Assembly (NCBI GenBank): GCA_020636195.1
Contig: JACJYH010000003.1
Span: 372,001 to 436,000, forward strand
Direction: 5' to 3'
DNA length: 64,000 bases
From: Lewinellaceae bacterium
Lineage (GTDB): Bacteria; Bacteroidota; Bacteroidia; Chitinophagales; Saprospiraceae
Part shown: positions 19,513 through 28,261 of the stretch, one piece after another
Numbering within the stretch: position 1 is the first letter of the stretch
Layout of the letters: the number at the start of each line of letters is the position of its first letter
Program-made: the position numbers and the translations under genes
The notes under the pieces: generated by a model
What the model was told of the DNA's origin: nothing
Seen by the model: only the letters and a program-made list of their open reading frames with translations
The model's database searches: none

Positions 19513-20076
19513 CTAGTTACCTTTCTTGTCGTTAGTGTTCGTTGCTTCATATTTTCGTTTTTGTCTTACGATATAAATTACCCCTGCAAGAAGTCCAGTC
19601 AAACCGCCCAAATAGCTAAAGTTATGCATTGATCCTACAGCAATAAAATTTTTGGTATCAATCAAGTTCTCAGGTAACCACCAATCTACACCTTTGTTAG
19701 CAAGATATAGTTTACCATATATTAGTCCAACAAGCCCAGTCGTAAACGCAACAATAATTGTAACAATAATTGCCTTCATAGTTGCAAGGAACATTTGTTT
19801 ATTGTTCCTATGAATTAAGCCAACGAGTCCAAGTACCAGTCCGATTGGAAGTCCCATCCACCAAGTTGCCATAAAACCTACTGCCGAAACTTCAATTCTC
19901 GGATTTGGAAAAATTGCTTCGTTGCCCATGTCAATAAGGCCGAACTGATAAAACTTAAATTTTGTGTAATACTCTGGTGAAATAGTGTAAGTCAACTGGT
20001 CGTGTAAAATGCCGTAAAGTCCACCGATGATTGGTGCTAGTCCGATAATTAATAATAACGTCAAAAATTTTTTCAA
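19513..20076 (-). CDS. Multi-pass membrane protein of unknown function
   Basis: A 187-residue protein with about four transmembrane helices: residues 2-24 (possibly a signal anchor), 67-88 (WWMGLPIGLVLGLVGLI), 98-122 and 155-170 (LGGLTGLLAGVIYIV). The loop between helices 1 and 2 (YTISPEYYTKFKFYQFGL) is likely periplasmic. The tail is polar. No named family was recognised. It stands alone between two long non-coding repeat-bearing spacers. Confidence 0.65.
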   Translation of the reverse strand: MKKFLTLLLIIGLAPIIGGLYGILHDQLTYTISPEYYTKFKFYQFGLIDMGNEAIFPNPRIEVSAVGFMATWWMGLPIGLVLGLVGLIHRNNKQMFLATMKAIIVTIIVAFTTGLVGLIYGKLYLANKGVDWWLPENLIDTKNFIAVGSMHNFSYLGGLTGLLAGVIYIVRQKRKYEATNTNDKKGN

Positions 20077-20341
20077 GATGTCTGTATTTTTAAGGTGCTT
20101 GCAACTTCAGTCTGTCTAAAAACTTCCTATTTTATGTCAAAAGTAGGTAAAAAAATAGAAAAAGTGTTACTTGATTAAGATACATTCCTTTTATGTTTTT
20201 GCATCCACGTAATATACAATTATAATGTGTCCACAAAGTATTTAAATGTAATATTTAGACATTCTGACGACGTTCTGTGCTCACGACTTTGCGGTGTTTA
20301 GCCGATTTGGACGCTGAGCTTTTTGATTTGTGGAGTATTTT

Positions 20342-21034
20342 TTATTCGATTACTTTAAACCAAAATATTCTCTTTTCTTTCGTTAAACTAGGAATTCTAT
20401 CTCCCGAGATAAATACATTTGGAGGAAGGGGAGATTCAACCAATAATTCAGGGTTTGAATTTGATACATTAAAAATATAATTCATTTTTCCCTTGTCCAA
20501 AGTTGGATTTGTTTCATTACAATTTTCATTTCTATTGATAAAAATATCTTTGAAATTAGATGGATCCATCATGTATATTCCTTTTCTTTTAGGTATTATT
20601 TTCATTGTTGAAATTTCTTCTTTATTAAAAATATCTTCTGAAATATTTGCTTTAAACTTTGAATATTGCCCATTATTTTCAATTTCGAAATTTTGAAAAT
20701 TTAAAGTGTCAACAATTATTTCAAATAAATTATCAGAGTTAAGTTCGTTAAAGTTTGTGAGTCTTACACCTATATAAAATGTAATTGGAATATCAGTACA
20801 TTCTATTTCAACAAGAGCTTGAGTGTTCAAGTCTAAAAGACTTTTGTTTTCGATTATGGCAGATATTTCTATAGTATCGTTTATTCGATATTCTTTTTGA
20901 ATAGGTGAAATATTAAAAGGCAAATCAAGTTCAAAAATATTTTCATATTGATCATCTTCATCTTTACCACATTGGAACCCAAAGGTTAATAAAATTAAAA
21001 AGGGAAGTATGATTTTAAATTTACCTATTTCCAT
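20342..21034 (-). CDS. Lipoprotein of unknown function
   Basis: About 230 residues. The likely start is the second Met (ATG ending at 21034), giving MEIGKFKIILPFLILLTFG and lipobox GFQC. A start six codons upstream is possible. The mature part is a beta-rich domain (FELDLPFNISPIQKEYRIND) resembling an Ig-like fold, rich in Asn and Glu. No specific family was recognised. The promoter-like repeat copy 3 lies only about 40 bp upstream. GC-rich palindromic sequence follows its stop (20265-20330), in the position expected for a cassette end. Confidence 0.6.
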   Translation of the reverse strand: MEIGKFKIILPFLILLTFGFQCGKDEDDQYENIFELDLPFNISPIQKEYRINDTIEISAIIENKSLLDLNTQALVEIECTDIPITFYIGVRLTNFNELNSDNLFEIIVDTLNFQNFEIENNGQYSKFKANISEDIFNKEEISTMKIIPKRKGIYMMDPSNFKDIFINRNENCNETNPTLDKGKMNYIFNVSNSNPELLVESPLPPNVFISGDRIPSLTKEKRIFWFKVIE

Positions 21035-21063
21035 ATCAGTATTTTTTACCACACAATTTACAA

Positions 21064-21125
21064 AATCTTCACAAATCTACAACGCGCCTGCGGTATTTTC
21101 ATTTTTACTGCTGATTTTTTGAAAA
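21064..21125 (-). promoter_or_regulatory. Promoter-like dispersed repeat, copy 3
   Basis: On the minus strand: ACCGCAGGCGCGTTGTAGAT then TTGTG; core CAAATCTA at 21072-21079 on the plus strand. It is about 38 bp from the lipoprotein start, a distance fitting a promoter with a short leader. It forms the gene-proximal edge of the second 620-bp repeat. Confidence 0.45.
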
Positions 21126-21685
21126 TTTAATAGCTTATCCTACCATCTATCCATTGCGTTCCGTAATAACCGGTTTTCCATGGCTGTATCTGACATTGAT
21201 TGCAAAGTTCAATAGCATTTTAACAGATTATGAAGGGATTTAGAAATTTACCAAAGGTGAATGTATGAAGTGTGGCAGTCTGCGGAGAGTGTCATGTACT
21301 TTGCTGCACTGAGGTCATCCTTTAGATGCTTTTTTAGTGACTTAAAATTAGGAATTCTGGAAATTGGGTTGAAAAACTACAAGATTCAAATGATAAATAT
21401 ATCTGCCTCAAGCCGGCAAGGCTTTTACTTTTTTTCTACAGCAAAAAAAAGTAAACAAAAAATGCCGCCGCTGTTTTGTCTTCTTAACGCTAAAAAGTCA
21501 ACTTCTCAACGGAAACAAAAAAAACTCGCCTTTCAGATTCGTGCTCATTCTAAATCAGTCAATTAATAAGGAAGCTGCCCTAACCTATTTGTGTTTTGGC
21601 TCAAACAGTTTTTTGTTTTTACCGTCTCCAGTGACTTTTAAGCTAAAGACAAAAAGGCGGATGAGCAGCATACCAAAGAATAGCA
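21066..21685. repeat. 620-bp direct repeat, copy 2
   Basis: Same block as 18541-19162, differing by scattered substitutions and small indels. The shared order is: CTATCCATTGCGTTCCG, AAATTTACCAAAGGTGAATG, GCCGGCAAGGCTTTTAC, AACAAAAAATGCCGCCGC, then GACAAAAAGGCGGATGAGCA. It lies upstream of the 20342-21034 lipoprotein gene. Sequence beyond it to 21829 holds nothing recognisable. Confidence 0.75.
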
Positions 21686-21829
21686 TTTTATATTTTCGTC
21701 ACGAAGGCTGGCATTCTCATATGTAGTTTGTTAGAAACAAACACTAATTATACATTAATAATGCATATCCGAAAACCTAGCCAACAATATGGAGACAATG
21801 GAATCTGATGAAAATTTCATTTACAGTAT

Positions 21830-22315
21830 CTATAATTCTTTCGTCATTTTTCCCAAATTGATTTTCTCAGCCTTAGAGAATTTTATGTCTCGGACGAATT
21901 CCATTTTTTTCCATAAATAGGTGTTCCCCTTTAAACCATTGGTGATTTGCATTCTCCGATTGAGTCGATTGATTTCATGTTCGGTCGCCTTTTTTCTCTC
22001 ACCAAGCACGCCATAGAGTTTAATTGCCGGATAGTCAGAAAACTTTTCTGTAAACAGCGCTTTGAGCCAAAAAAATCGGCCACTATTCACACCAAGCAAG
22101 CATACATTGGGATTTACTTTGGCGTGTTCAGGCAGTTTTGATGGAAATTTTTCAAAATAAAACCCAGTCTGATTATCATTCAAAAATAAAGAACCGATCG
22201 GCGTAATCGTAGGATTATTTTCTGGGTCAACGGAAGCAATCGACACATAAAAGTTTGAATTAAAACTCTTATTAAAGTGTTTTCTTATTTTATCCCAATC
22301 AGTTTTTACGTCCAT
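21830..22315 (-). CDS. Pyridoxamine 5'-phosphate oxidase-like flavin-binding protein
   Basis: About 161 residues with the split-barrel layout of the PNPOx-like superfamily: FYVSIASVDPENNPTITPIG as strands 1-2, LNDNQTGFYFEKFPSKLPEH, then NVCLLGV...FFWLKALF. These proteins usually bind FMN or F420 and reduce small substrates; no substrate can be named here. I prefer the ATG at 22313-22315 (MDVKTDWDKI) over one seven codons upstream because the helix preceding strand 1 starts there. The next gene upstream (esterase) runs in the same direction about 70 bp away. Confidence 0.75.
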   Translation of the reverse strand: MDVKTDWDKIRKHFNKSFNSNFYVSIASVDPENNPTITPIGSLFLNDNQTGFYFEKFPSKLPEHAKVNPNVCLLGVNSGRFFWLKALFTEKFSDYPAIKLYGVLGERKKATEHEINRLNRRMQITNGLKGNTYLWKKMEFVRDIKFSKAEKINLGKMTKEL

Positions 22316-22386
22316 CAAAATTCGATTTATTCTCAATTACTTCAAACTCAATGCCGAAAAACGGTTGCATCATCTGGCACCCAAAA

Positions 22387-23313
22387 TTATGGTAGAGTAA
22401 ACTGTTTCAACCAATTCCAATGAACTTGAGCACCAAACATCCAATGATTCACACCATTTGGGTATTCATGGTCCAATCCTTTGACAAAAACAAAATTGAA
22501 GTTATTTTTAACATTTCCATCAAGGGGAATAAATTCAGCTAAAACCACACTATTTGTGTCACCAGAGATAGTATAATTTGGATTTAGGTCAAAGAGTCTG
22601 ACGTGGGTTTTCTGAACAATGTACGGTTTGAAACCTGGCGTATTTAAAATCATTTGAAATTGGCTAAGCGGCACTTCGAAACTTCCTTCTTTGTTTCCTA
22701 ACTGATAGGTTATCGGTAGTTTTCTTGCAGGTTCCCAAGATAATGTTGAGTCAATGTTGAAAGAGCCTGAACACTCCACAATTGCAGCAATCCGATCACT
22801 CAAAAAGATAGAAAGTTTTGCACACATTTGGCCACCATTTGAGAAACCCACAAAATAAATACGCTTGCTATCAATGCTATATTTTACCATCAGCTCATCA
22901 ATGATTTTACCAAAATATTTCACATCATCAGGCGGCGTCACATTTTTACAATAACTCCAATTATCTGTGGGCTGCGAGTTCCATTTGGAAGAGACTGACT
23001 TTACACCGTCATCAATGTTGCATTGAACTAATCCACTAGGAAAAACAGTCAGAATATTCTCTTGTTCCCCTATTTCCTTCCATCCTGAGGTGTTGTACAC
23101 ATTATTCCCATCTCCACCAGTGCCGTGAAGCATAAAGACGACCGGCACATTTGTCTTCCCATTATAGCCTTGAGGCACGCTGACAATGTAATTTCTTTCA
23201 ATACCATCCACAACCGTGGTAAAGGTGTTTTTACCATATTGAATTTTTGGCTCCTCTTTTGCACATCCAATGATAAAAAAGAGCATGGATAAAAGTAACG
23301 TTTTGTTTATCAT
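22387..23313 (-). CDS. Lipoprotein esterase, PHB-depolymerase/feruloyl-esterase-like
   Basis: About 308 residues. With ATG 23311-23313 the protein begins MINKTLLLSMLFFIIGC, a clean lipoprotein signal; a start ten codons upstream would lie inside the adjacent mobile element. The alpha/beta-hydrolase core shows VVFMLHGTGGDG (oxyanion region), GFSNGG (nucleophile Ser) and a C-terminal GLDHEYPNGVNHW with the likely catalytic His. This is the LpqC/PHB-depolymerase-type esterase family acting on polymeric or plant-ester substrates. The mobile element abuts its start (5 bp away) and must supply leader or promoter. Confidence 0.85.
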   Translation of the reverse strand: MINKTLLLSMLFFIIGCAKEEPKIQYGKNTFTTVVDGIERNYIVSVPQGYNGKTNVPVVFMLHGTGGDGNNVYNTSGWKEIGEQENILTVFPSGLVQCNIDDGVKSVSSKWNSQPTDNWSYCKNVTPPDDVKYFGKIIDELMVKYSIDSKRIYFVGFSNGGQMCAKLSIFLSDRIAAIVECSGSFNIDSTLSWEPARKLPITYQLGNKEGSFEVPLSQFQMILNTPGFKPYIVQKTHVRLFDLNPNYTISGDTNSVVLAEFIPLDGNVKNNFNFVFVKGLDHEYPNGVNHWMFGAQVHWNWLKQFTLP

Positions 23314-23318
23314 ATATA

Positions 23319-23475
23319 GAGTATGTTTAAAATTTAACCTCATGCAAGAAAATGTTTTTTAGATACAAATTCGTTAAATTTTTCGTTGAATTGCCTACAT
23401 TCGACTGCAAAATTTGCCTTTTTTCGCTTAAAATAATGCCATTTTATGATACAAAAACAAAATTAAACCAAACTC
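23319..23475 (-). mobile_element. MITE-like element, copy 1 (inverted, diverged)
   Basis: Ends GAGTATGTTTAAA (left) and a degenerate AAACCAAACTC (right). It is in the opposite orientation to the other five copies, so its small internal frame (ATG 23353, MFFRYKFVKFFVELPT...) reads on the plus strand. TTA follows on the right, ATA on the left. It lies immediately before the esterase start codon. It is the most diverged copy, hence probably the oldest. Confidence 0.75.
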
Positions 23476-23658
23476 TTAGGTTTAAAAGGGTATCCAATTG
23501 ACAACAAAGCTAAGCAATTATGGAGTATTTCGCAATAGATCAATGCGGCGGATGTGATTTTGATTATTTTATTATATCACCCCATCGAGGTTTGATTGTA
23601 AGTTAGGGATTTTTGTTATTATTGTTTCATCCCTACGGGATTGTTTTTGTAATCCTTT

Positions 23659-23767
23659 CTCATCTCTTTGAGAATCTTTTCTTTCTCTTTCGGTGACTTT
23701 CGTTTCACGTCCTAAAATTACATTTTGTTTTAATAATCTTGGTCCAGTCAATTAGAGAGTCGTGTCA
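23659..23767 (-). mobile_element. IS3-family left-end remnant
   Basis: About 109 bp nearly identical to 31461-31570: the IS end (TGACACGACTCTCTAATTGAC on the minus strand), the leader, and the first dozen codons of an OrfA-type transposase with a mutated start region. Nothing of the rest of the IS remains. Just left, 23629-23641 is a small perfect hairpin ATCCCTACGGGAT. The rest of 23476-23905 is non-coding. Confidence 0.7.
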
Positions 23768-23905
23768 TTTATAAAAATTTGATTCGCTGCCAATGGTAGG
23801 TCAAATAGGTTTAATTCTTTATATTTTAAATCCTGTGCATCCAAAGGCTTAACTTCCTTTTATTATTTTCGGATTGGCGAACAACCGTATATGGTATTTT
23901 AAGCA

Positions 23906-24574
23906 TCATACTGATGGATGTTTTCGCAGTTTCCAATTCTCAATTTCAACGATATATTCAGGGATTGTCATTTCTTCAATTTCTTTTTTTGCAAATCTTT
24001 CTGCAACAGTTGTATTGTGATCATGTAGGTATTTGACCATTTTCTGTTGAAATAATTCTGTATTAAAGTCGATAAAATCACTATAAACTTTATTAGATGC
24101 GTTAAGGTTTTTCAGCTTAACGGTCTCTGAAAACCAAGCTCTTATACATTCTACCAATTTAACAGGAATGTCTTCATGGTTTTTGATATCAAATCCATTT
24201 ATATCAGAAATTGCTTTCATGTAGTCATACCGCTGAGTCTCCAATATCAATGATCGTTTATCAGCAAATTCACTATTGAACTTCCTAAGGCCATAATCAA
24301 TCCCAAGTTCAAAAGGCATATTTAGTCTGTAATACTCATTTGCTGATTTCGATTGCAATCTCGAAAGATCATGGATGGAATACTTGGATTCGTTGATCAA
24401 TTGTACTATTTTTTCTAATCTTGGTTGTCCGGAATCTGAGTTTTCCAAGCTTATCCTAGGCTTGAAGCCATAATAAGTAACTGTAAAAATTAGGGTCTGA
24501 AGTAAGGCAAAATATTTATCGTCAAATGGACAATTTATAAAAACATTCCTTTCATAGTTCGCATGTTTTTCCAT
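23906..24574 (-). CDS. TIR/deoxyribosyltransferase-like protein, candidate defence effector
   Basis: A 222-residue cytosolic protein. RNVFINCPFDDKY (9-21) resembles the first strand and loop of TIR-like and nucleoside-2-deoxyribosyltransferase-like folds. It is followed by YYGFKPRISLENSDSG (34-49), SKYSIHDLSR (63-72) and MPFELGIDYG (86-95). Glu89 in FELG is where NAD- or nucleoside-cleaving members place the catalytic Glu. The C-terminal 90 residues are helical with no known motif. It follows a DUF2188 gene by 3 bp, so the two are an operon. A nucleotide- or NAD-hydrolysing role is inference. Confidence 0.6.
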   Translation of the reverse strand: MEKHANYERNVFINCPFDDKYFALLQTLIFTVTYYGFKPRISLENSDSGQPRLEKIVQLINESKYSIHDLSRLQSKSANEYYRLNMPFELGIDYGLRKFNSEFADKRSLILETQRYDYMKAISDINGFDIKNHEDIPVKLVECIRAWFSETVKLKNLNASNKVYSDFIDFNTELFQQKMVKYLHDHNTTVAERFAKKEIEEMTIPEYIVEIENWKLRKHPSV

Positions 24575-24577
24575 CTC

Positions 24578-24808
24578 CTAATCCTTGGGTATGATTGGGT
24601 CTTTTCCATAAGAGTTTCTCTCTTGGATGCGGCCATCCCTTTTATGAATGTATAGCTCGGTTTGTTCCTTCCTGCTCAATTCTCGCCCATATTTGACAGC
24701 TTCTTCTTTACGGTCAAATGATCTGGATATTCTCGCAGAGCCGGATTTTTTGACCGCCCAGCCACCTTGTTCATCTGAAGGAATGACGTGATTTGATTTC
24801 TTTGTCAT
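24578..24808 (-). CDS. DUF2188 domain protein
   Basis: A 76-residue protein with the DUF2188 pattern: HVIPSDEQGGWAVKKSGSAR, SFDRKEEAVKYGRELS, and the terminal ELYIHKRDGRIQERNSYGKD. DUF2188 is a small beta-alpha-beta domain found alone or beside larger effector genes; its molecular role is not established. It is the first gene of a two-gene unit, with only 3 bp to the TIR-like gene, and may be a regulator or partner of that protein. Confidence 0.85.
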   Translation of the reverse strand: MTKKSNHVIPSDEQGGWAVKKSGSARISRSFDRKEEAVKYGRELSRKEQTELYIHKRDGRIQERNSYGKDPIIPKD

Positions 24809-25365
24809 TTAAACAACTTTAAAAATTTTAAACACCGGAACATGTTTTTAAGTTTCAGATATATTGTCAAATGTACACCATGAACTTGAAAGGATCCATG
24901 AGGTATCTCTATCAAGCATATTTGATACATTTTTACCTCTTTTTTGGCTTGTACTGTTCATTGCCAATTATCACTTCAATGCTATATGATTTTCTTGATT
25001 TTCATATCACAAATTTGTCGATTCCCCAAATGAGGTGGATACAAGGATTCATTTTAATACTATTTTCTTTATTTCTGTCTTCTTTTCCGAATGAATCTCT
25101 AAATAGTAGATATTTGACTCAAAGCCGGACAAATCTAATTTACTATTGATCGAAATTAAATCTGATTCCTTCATTATCCGACCAATTTTTGACTTTGGCT
25201 TATATATTTTCCAATCGGTTCCCATTTTCTATTTCTTAGTTACCACTAACCTACTTATTTCTACAACAAATCTACGACTCACATCTGGTTTTTTCTACAT
25301 TTTTATATCGATTTTTTAGAATTCTTATTAAAACATCTCAAACTGACCAAAGAATCTGCGAAAAA
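24809..25365. other. Long upstream region of the DUF2188 operon
   Basis: No convincing gene. A plus-strand hydrophobic frame at 24871-25149 lacks support and was rejected. A copy of the promoter-like repeat is at about 25255-25325. The rest is AT-rich. Confidence 0.4.
25255..25325 (-). promoter_or_regulatory. Promoter-like dispersed repeat, copy 4
   Basis: On the minus strand: ACCAGATGTGAGTCGTAGAT then TTGTTGTAGAAATAAGTAGG; core CAAATCTA at 25267-25274 on the plus strand. It is most similar to copy 5 at 35629, sharing TTATTTCTACAACAAATCTA. The nearest downstream minus-strand gene is DUF2188, about 460 bp away. Confidence 0.4.
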
Positions 25366-26046
25366 TCAATATTCCTTTACTGTTCTCAATAGCTCACTGT
25401 CAAAAACTGCCTTTGGCGATATCACAATTTCATCCTTCGGCGTTTTATCTCCATAACGCTCTTTCATTTTTTGCTTTACCACTTCGTTAGTCAAGTCAAA
25501 ATCTCCAAGAGTTTCAAGTTTCCCGATTTCATTACCCGTTGCTCTCTTGTAAATTTTCCAAATCAGTTCAGAGCAATATATGTTATCATCACTCCACTCG
25601 AAAGTCAAGTCGTAATTTTTACCCATAAACTTTTTGCCTTCTTCCTTCATTTTTAATATTGTCGCAGGCATCAAAATTTGTTCAGCATTTTTTAGTCGTT
25701 TGATAACATAATGCCCACCTTGACCACGTGCAATCCATTTATCAAGTGGTGTTGTCTTAACTGGTTGGACGGCTTCAAAAACGTAAAATTGTCCATTATC
25801 TCTGTAGATGATTCCGCAATGCGAATATTTTGAATTTGATGCAATTTGAATTGCCACGCTTTGTGATGAAAGTGAAGTTTGAAAAATGATGTCGCCATTT
25901 ATAATTTCGTCCTTGTCAGCTAATTTTTCGACTTCTCTTTTTGCCACAGAAAGACGATGTTTTGGATCAAATAATTTCCGTTTGGCATAAAGTCCGAAAA
26001 ATACAATCAGACCAAAAAGTCCAAGAAAAATTATTCCTTTCTTCAT
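25366..26046 (-). CDS. YiiX/YebB-type NlpC/P60-like cysteine hydrolase
   Basis: A 226-residue protein with an N-terminal membrane anchor (residues 3-20). The permuted papain-like domain shows GDIIFQTS, SKYSHCGIIYRD with His76, and DDNIYCSELIWKIY with the nucleophile Cys158: the circularly permuted order of the YiiX (peptidase C92) family. Such enzymes hydrolyse amide or ester bonds in envelope lipids or peptides. It is a single gene; the spacer between it and the upstream T9SS cargo contains ACGACA/TGTCGT pairing sequence. Confidence 0.85.
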   Translation of the reverse strand: MKKGIIFLGLFGLIVFFGLYAKRKLFDPKHRLSVAKREVEKLADKDEIINGDIIFQTSLSSQSVAIQIASNSKYSHCGIIYRDNGQFYVFEAVQPVKTTPLDKWIARGQGGHYVIKRLKNAEQILMPATILKMKEEGKKFMGKNYDLTFEWSDDNIYCSELIWKIYKRATGNEIGKLETLGDFDLTNEVVKQKMKERYGDKTPKDEIVISPKAVFDSELLRTVKEY

Positions 26047-26128
26047 TTTTATTGTTGTGGATTACGGTGTGTTTTGACGACAGATAACCTGTTTGTATGG
26101 TTGTCGTAGTCACAGATCGATATCATCA

Positions 26129-27043
26129 TTACAATTTTACAAGTTTTGTTCTGGGCAATGTATTATTTTCTAATAATAAACTCAAGTGATAGATACCTGG
26201 TTTCAGGGATCCTAGATTCATATTTTCCGCGTCTCCTACAAATACCGTATTTCCAGTGATGTCATGGATTGACAAGCTTTCGATTTTTATATCACTATCT
26301 ATAAGCAACTTATCCGAAGCCGGATTTGGATACAATTTTACACCTGATTTTTGTGCAATTTCTTGTAATGAAGAAACTATATTGCAGTCGGAGAGTGATC
26401 CAAAACAAACATCTACCAACTCATTTTGTGTTCCGCCAAAGAAGCCATATTTCTCAAATCCAATACCTTCTATAATTCTTATTTGAAATGAAACTGGTAA
26501 TCCTTCAAAAGTGAAATCTCCACTAGTAAACAAGACTTTTCTATGACTATTGAAAATTTCAATGGTAGCAACACTATCAATTATGCCATCGCTCTCATTT
26601 AAGGCGATTTTGCTTCTAACACAATCATTTAATGTATCACCTTGGTTTAATCGGAAATCAAATAATACATATTCTTCTGCGCAATCTCCGCCTGCATAAT
26701 TTTTGCAATATACCTTCCCATCATCAACAGATTCTCTCAACAAAGCATAGAGACTTCCACTTCCAATCTCATATGGGAAATATGGTGAAAAACAAGGAGG
26801 AAACTGACAATTGTGCTCACCTTTTAATGAATAAGCGTATAGTTTTTTATAGACCTTGTCATCTATGATTGTATCTCCTTTGACATTGACAATAAATCCG
26901 GACAAAATATTTACTCCTCCATCATTTTCCTGATGTGTTAGAAAAATCCAATGCTTGTCATTTTCTAATAATAATTGCCCTTGAGACGAAATAGAAACCA
27001 AACAAGCAATAACGATTATTGCAAAAATTATTTTCTTCTTCAT
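26129..27043 (-). CDS. T9SS type A sorting-domain protein
   Basis: A 304-residue exported protein: signal peptide MKKKIIFAIIVIACLVSISSQG, then a beta-rich body (about 25-225) with a possible disulfide region (NCQFPPCFSPYFP). The last 75 residues form the T9SS type A tail: VKLYPNPASDKLLI, SLSIHDITGNTVF, LKPGIYHLSLL and final TKLVKL. It is therefore exported to the surface by the type IX system. The function of the body is unknown; I recognise no catalytic motif. The outer-membrane barrel gene lies just upstream. Confidence 0.85.
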   Translation of the reverse strand: MKKKIIFAIIVIACLVSISSQGQLLLENDKHWIFLTHQENDGGVNILSGFIVNVKGDTIIDDKVYKKLYAYSLKGEHNCQFPPCFSPYFPYEIGSGSLYALLRESVDDGKVYCKNYAGGDCAEEYVLFDFRLNQGDTLNDCVRSKIALNESDGIIDSVATIEIFNSHRKVLFTSGDFTFEGLPVSFQIRIIEGIGFEKYGFFGGTQNELVDVCFGSLSDCNIVSSLQEIAQKSGVKLYPNPASDKLLIDSDIKIESLSIHDITGNTVFVGDAENMNLGSLKPGIYHLSLLLENNTLPRTKLVKL

Positions 27044-27104
27044 TTTATAAATTTTTATGATGATAGAAGCGATAGCAAGACATACAAAATACCTTTGTTT
27101 TCAT

Positions 27105-27746
27105 TTAGAAATGTATAGCAATCATTACTCCAATTCCAAAATAATGTGTATCTCTTGAGACGCCATTTACTACTTGGTTTAGTCCATAATACCCTTTAAT
27201 TCCAGCCGATAATAATATACAATCAAATTTATAATCTTTTCCAACAGACAGTGAAATCGGGATGCTTAATTTATTGAATTTACCGTTGATCAGTGACTGG
27301 TCTCTCCATTTAATTTCGGTATCACCGTTGGAATATTTGATAAATTGTTTGGTTGTATTTGATATATTTATGCCAAGGCCTATTTCCGGTAGAAAGTAAA
27401 ATTGATCCAAATTAATTTTTACCCCGAAAGGTACATACATATAGTTATTACTATGGATGAACATTAATGATTCAAATTCACTATCTCCAACTATCTCAGT
27501 TTGAAATAATTCACCAGGATTTAGAAATCCGAGACCTATCGTAGGATTAATTTTTTCATGTGCTTTGTAGCTGATTCTTAGTAAAATGTTATGACTAAGT
27601 TTGAATTTAGCATTGACAAATTCATCGGTAATTTTTGAATAATTTGGAGAATACTCAAAGGTAAGACCAAATTTGTTATTTTCCTGTGAAAAAAGTGATT
27701 GCGACATGCCTACAATCATCAAAAGGATTAAATACTTTACTTTCAT
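27105..27746 (-). CDS. Outer-membrane beta-barrel protein (PorT-like)
   Basis: About 213 residues. The start at ATG 27744-27746 gives the signal peptide MKVKYLILLMIVGMSQSLFS; 12 more codons upstream are open but lack signal logic. The mature protein is a series of amphipathic strands with a terminal aromatic residue (YFGIGVMIAIHF), as in 8-10 stranded outer-membrane barrels of the OMP_b-brl/PorT group. No function can be given. It precedes the T9SS cargo by about 60 bp in the same direction and may be co-transcribed. Confidence 0.7.
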   Translation of the reverse strand: MKVKYLILLMIVGMSQSLFSQENNKFGLTFEYSPNYSKITDEFVNAKFKLSHNILLRISYKAHEKINPTIGLGFLNPGELFQTEIVGDSEFESLMFIHSNNYMYVPFGVKINLDQFYFLPEIGLGINISNTTKQFIKYSNGDTEIKWRDQSLINGKFNKLSIPISLSVGKDYKFDCILLSAGIKGYYGLNQVVNGVSRDTHYFGIGVMIAIHF

Positions 27747-27906
27747 TGGGTTCATTTTTTCATTTAATTTATATAACATCAAGTACTCAAGAAATGTTGG
27801 TTTTCAAACGCCAAAAAATTTGTCCAAAGTATGTATTTTTAACCAATGTCCATATTTCGTAAAATTGATAAATTTGCCTAGGTGTGCTCCACCAAATCCA
27901 CCTCTG

Positions 27907-28047
27907 TTATTTTGAAACATCATTCTTACCATTTGGCTTATCTGCACTTTTGATTGTTTTGTATCTGTAGTTGAATTTTAAGTTGCCGTTTGTAATTGTG
28001 ATAATGAGTTTAGAGGAACGTGCTTTTTTCTTGTTCAGTGCAAGATG
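27907..28047 (-). pseudogene. Coding remnant without a start codon
   Basis: A 46-codon open stretch (LNKKKARSSKLIITITNGNL...) has protein-like composition but begins right after a TAA with no ATG, and ends at TAA 27907-27909. An overlapping frame continues leftward (MMFQNNRGGFGGAHLGK...). Both look like pieces of a small lost gene. The motif TCAATTGG...GTAGGTTATAA at 28048-28071, also found at 9708-9731, abuts it. The rest of 27747-28261 shows nothing. Confidence 0.3.
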
Positions 28048-28261
28048 TTATCAATTGGACGTAGGTTATAATGAGAAATTTTCTTGATCCGTATATTGAT
28101 ATTCTCATTTTGGTCATGTTATTCAGTGGTTACATCGTGACATGTGCTTATATTCGACTTGATTTTATAGAATTTGTCAACTCTCCAGATGCATTTATTG
28201 ATTAAAATATCTTTTGTCAATTTCGTTAGTACTAAGTAATGTACAGCAATTGAAGGCTATA

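Noticed and set aside
23580..23660. Possible CRISPR-type repeat around ATCCCTACGGGAT
   Set aside because: Only one copy is present and no spacer pattern follows; it is at most an IS-type hairpin.
24871..25149. Plus-strand hydrophobic frame of 92 codons
   Set aside because: No family resemblance, no promoter, runs against all neighbours, and hydrophobicity is expected from T-rich sequence read on this strand.
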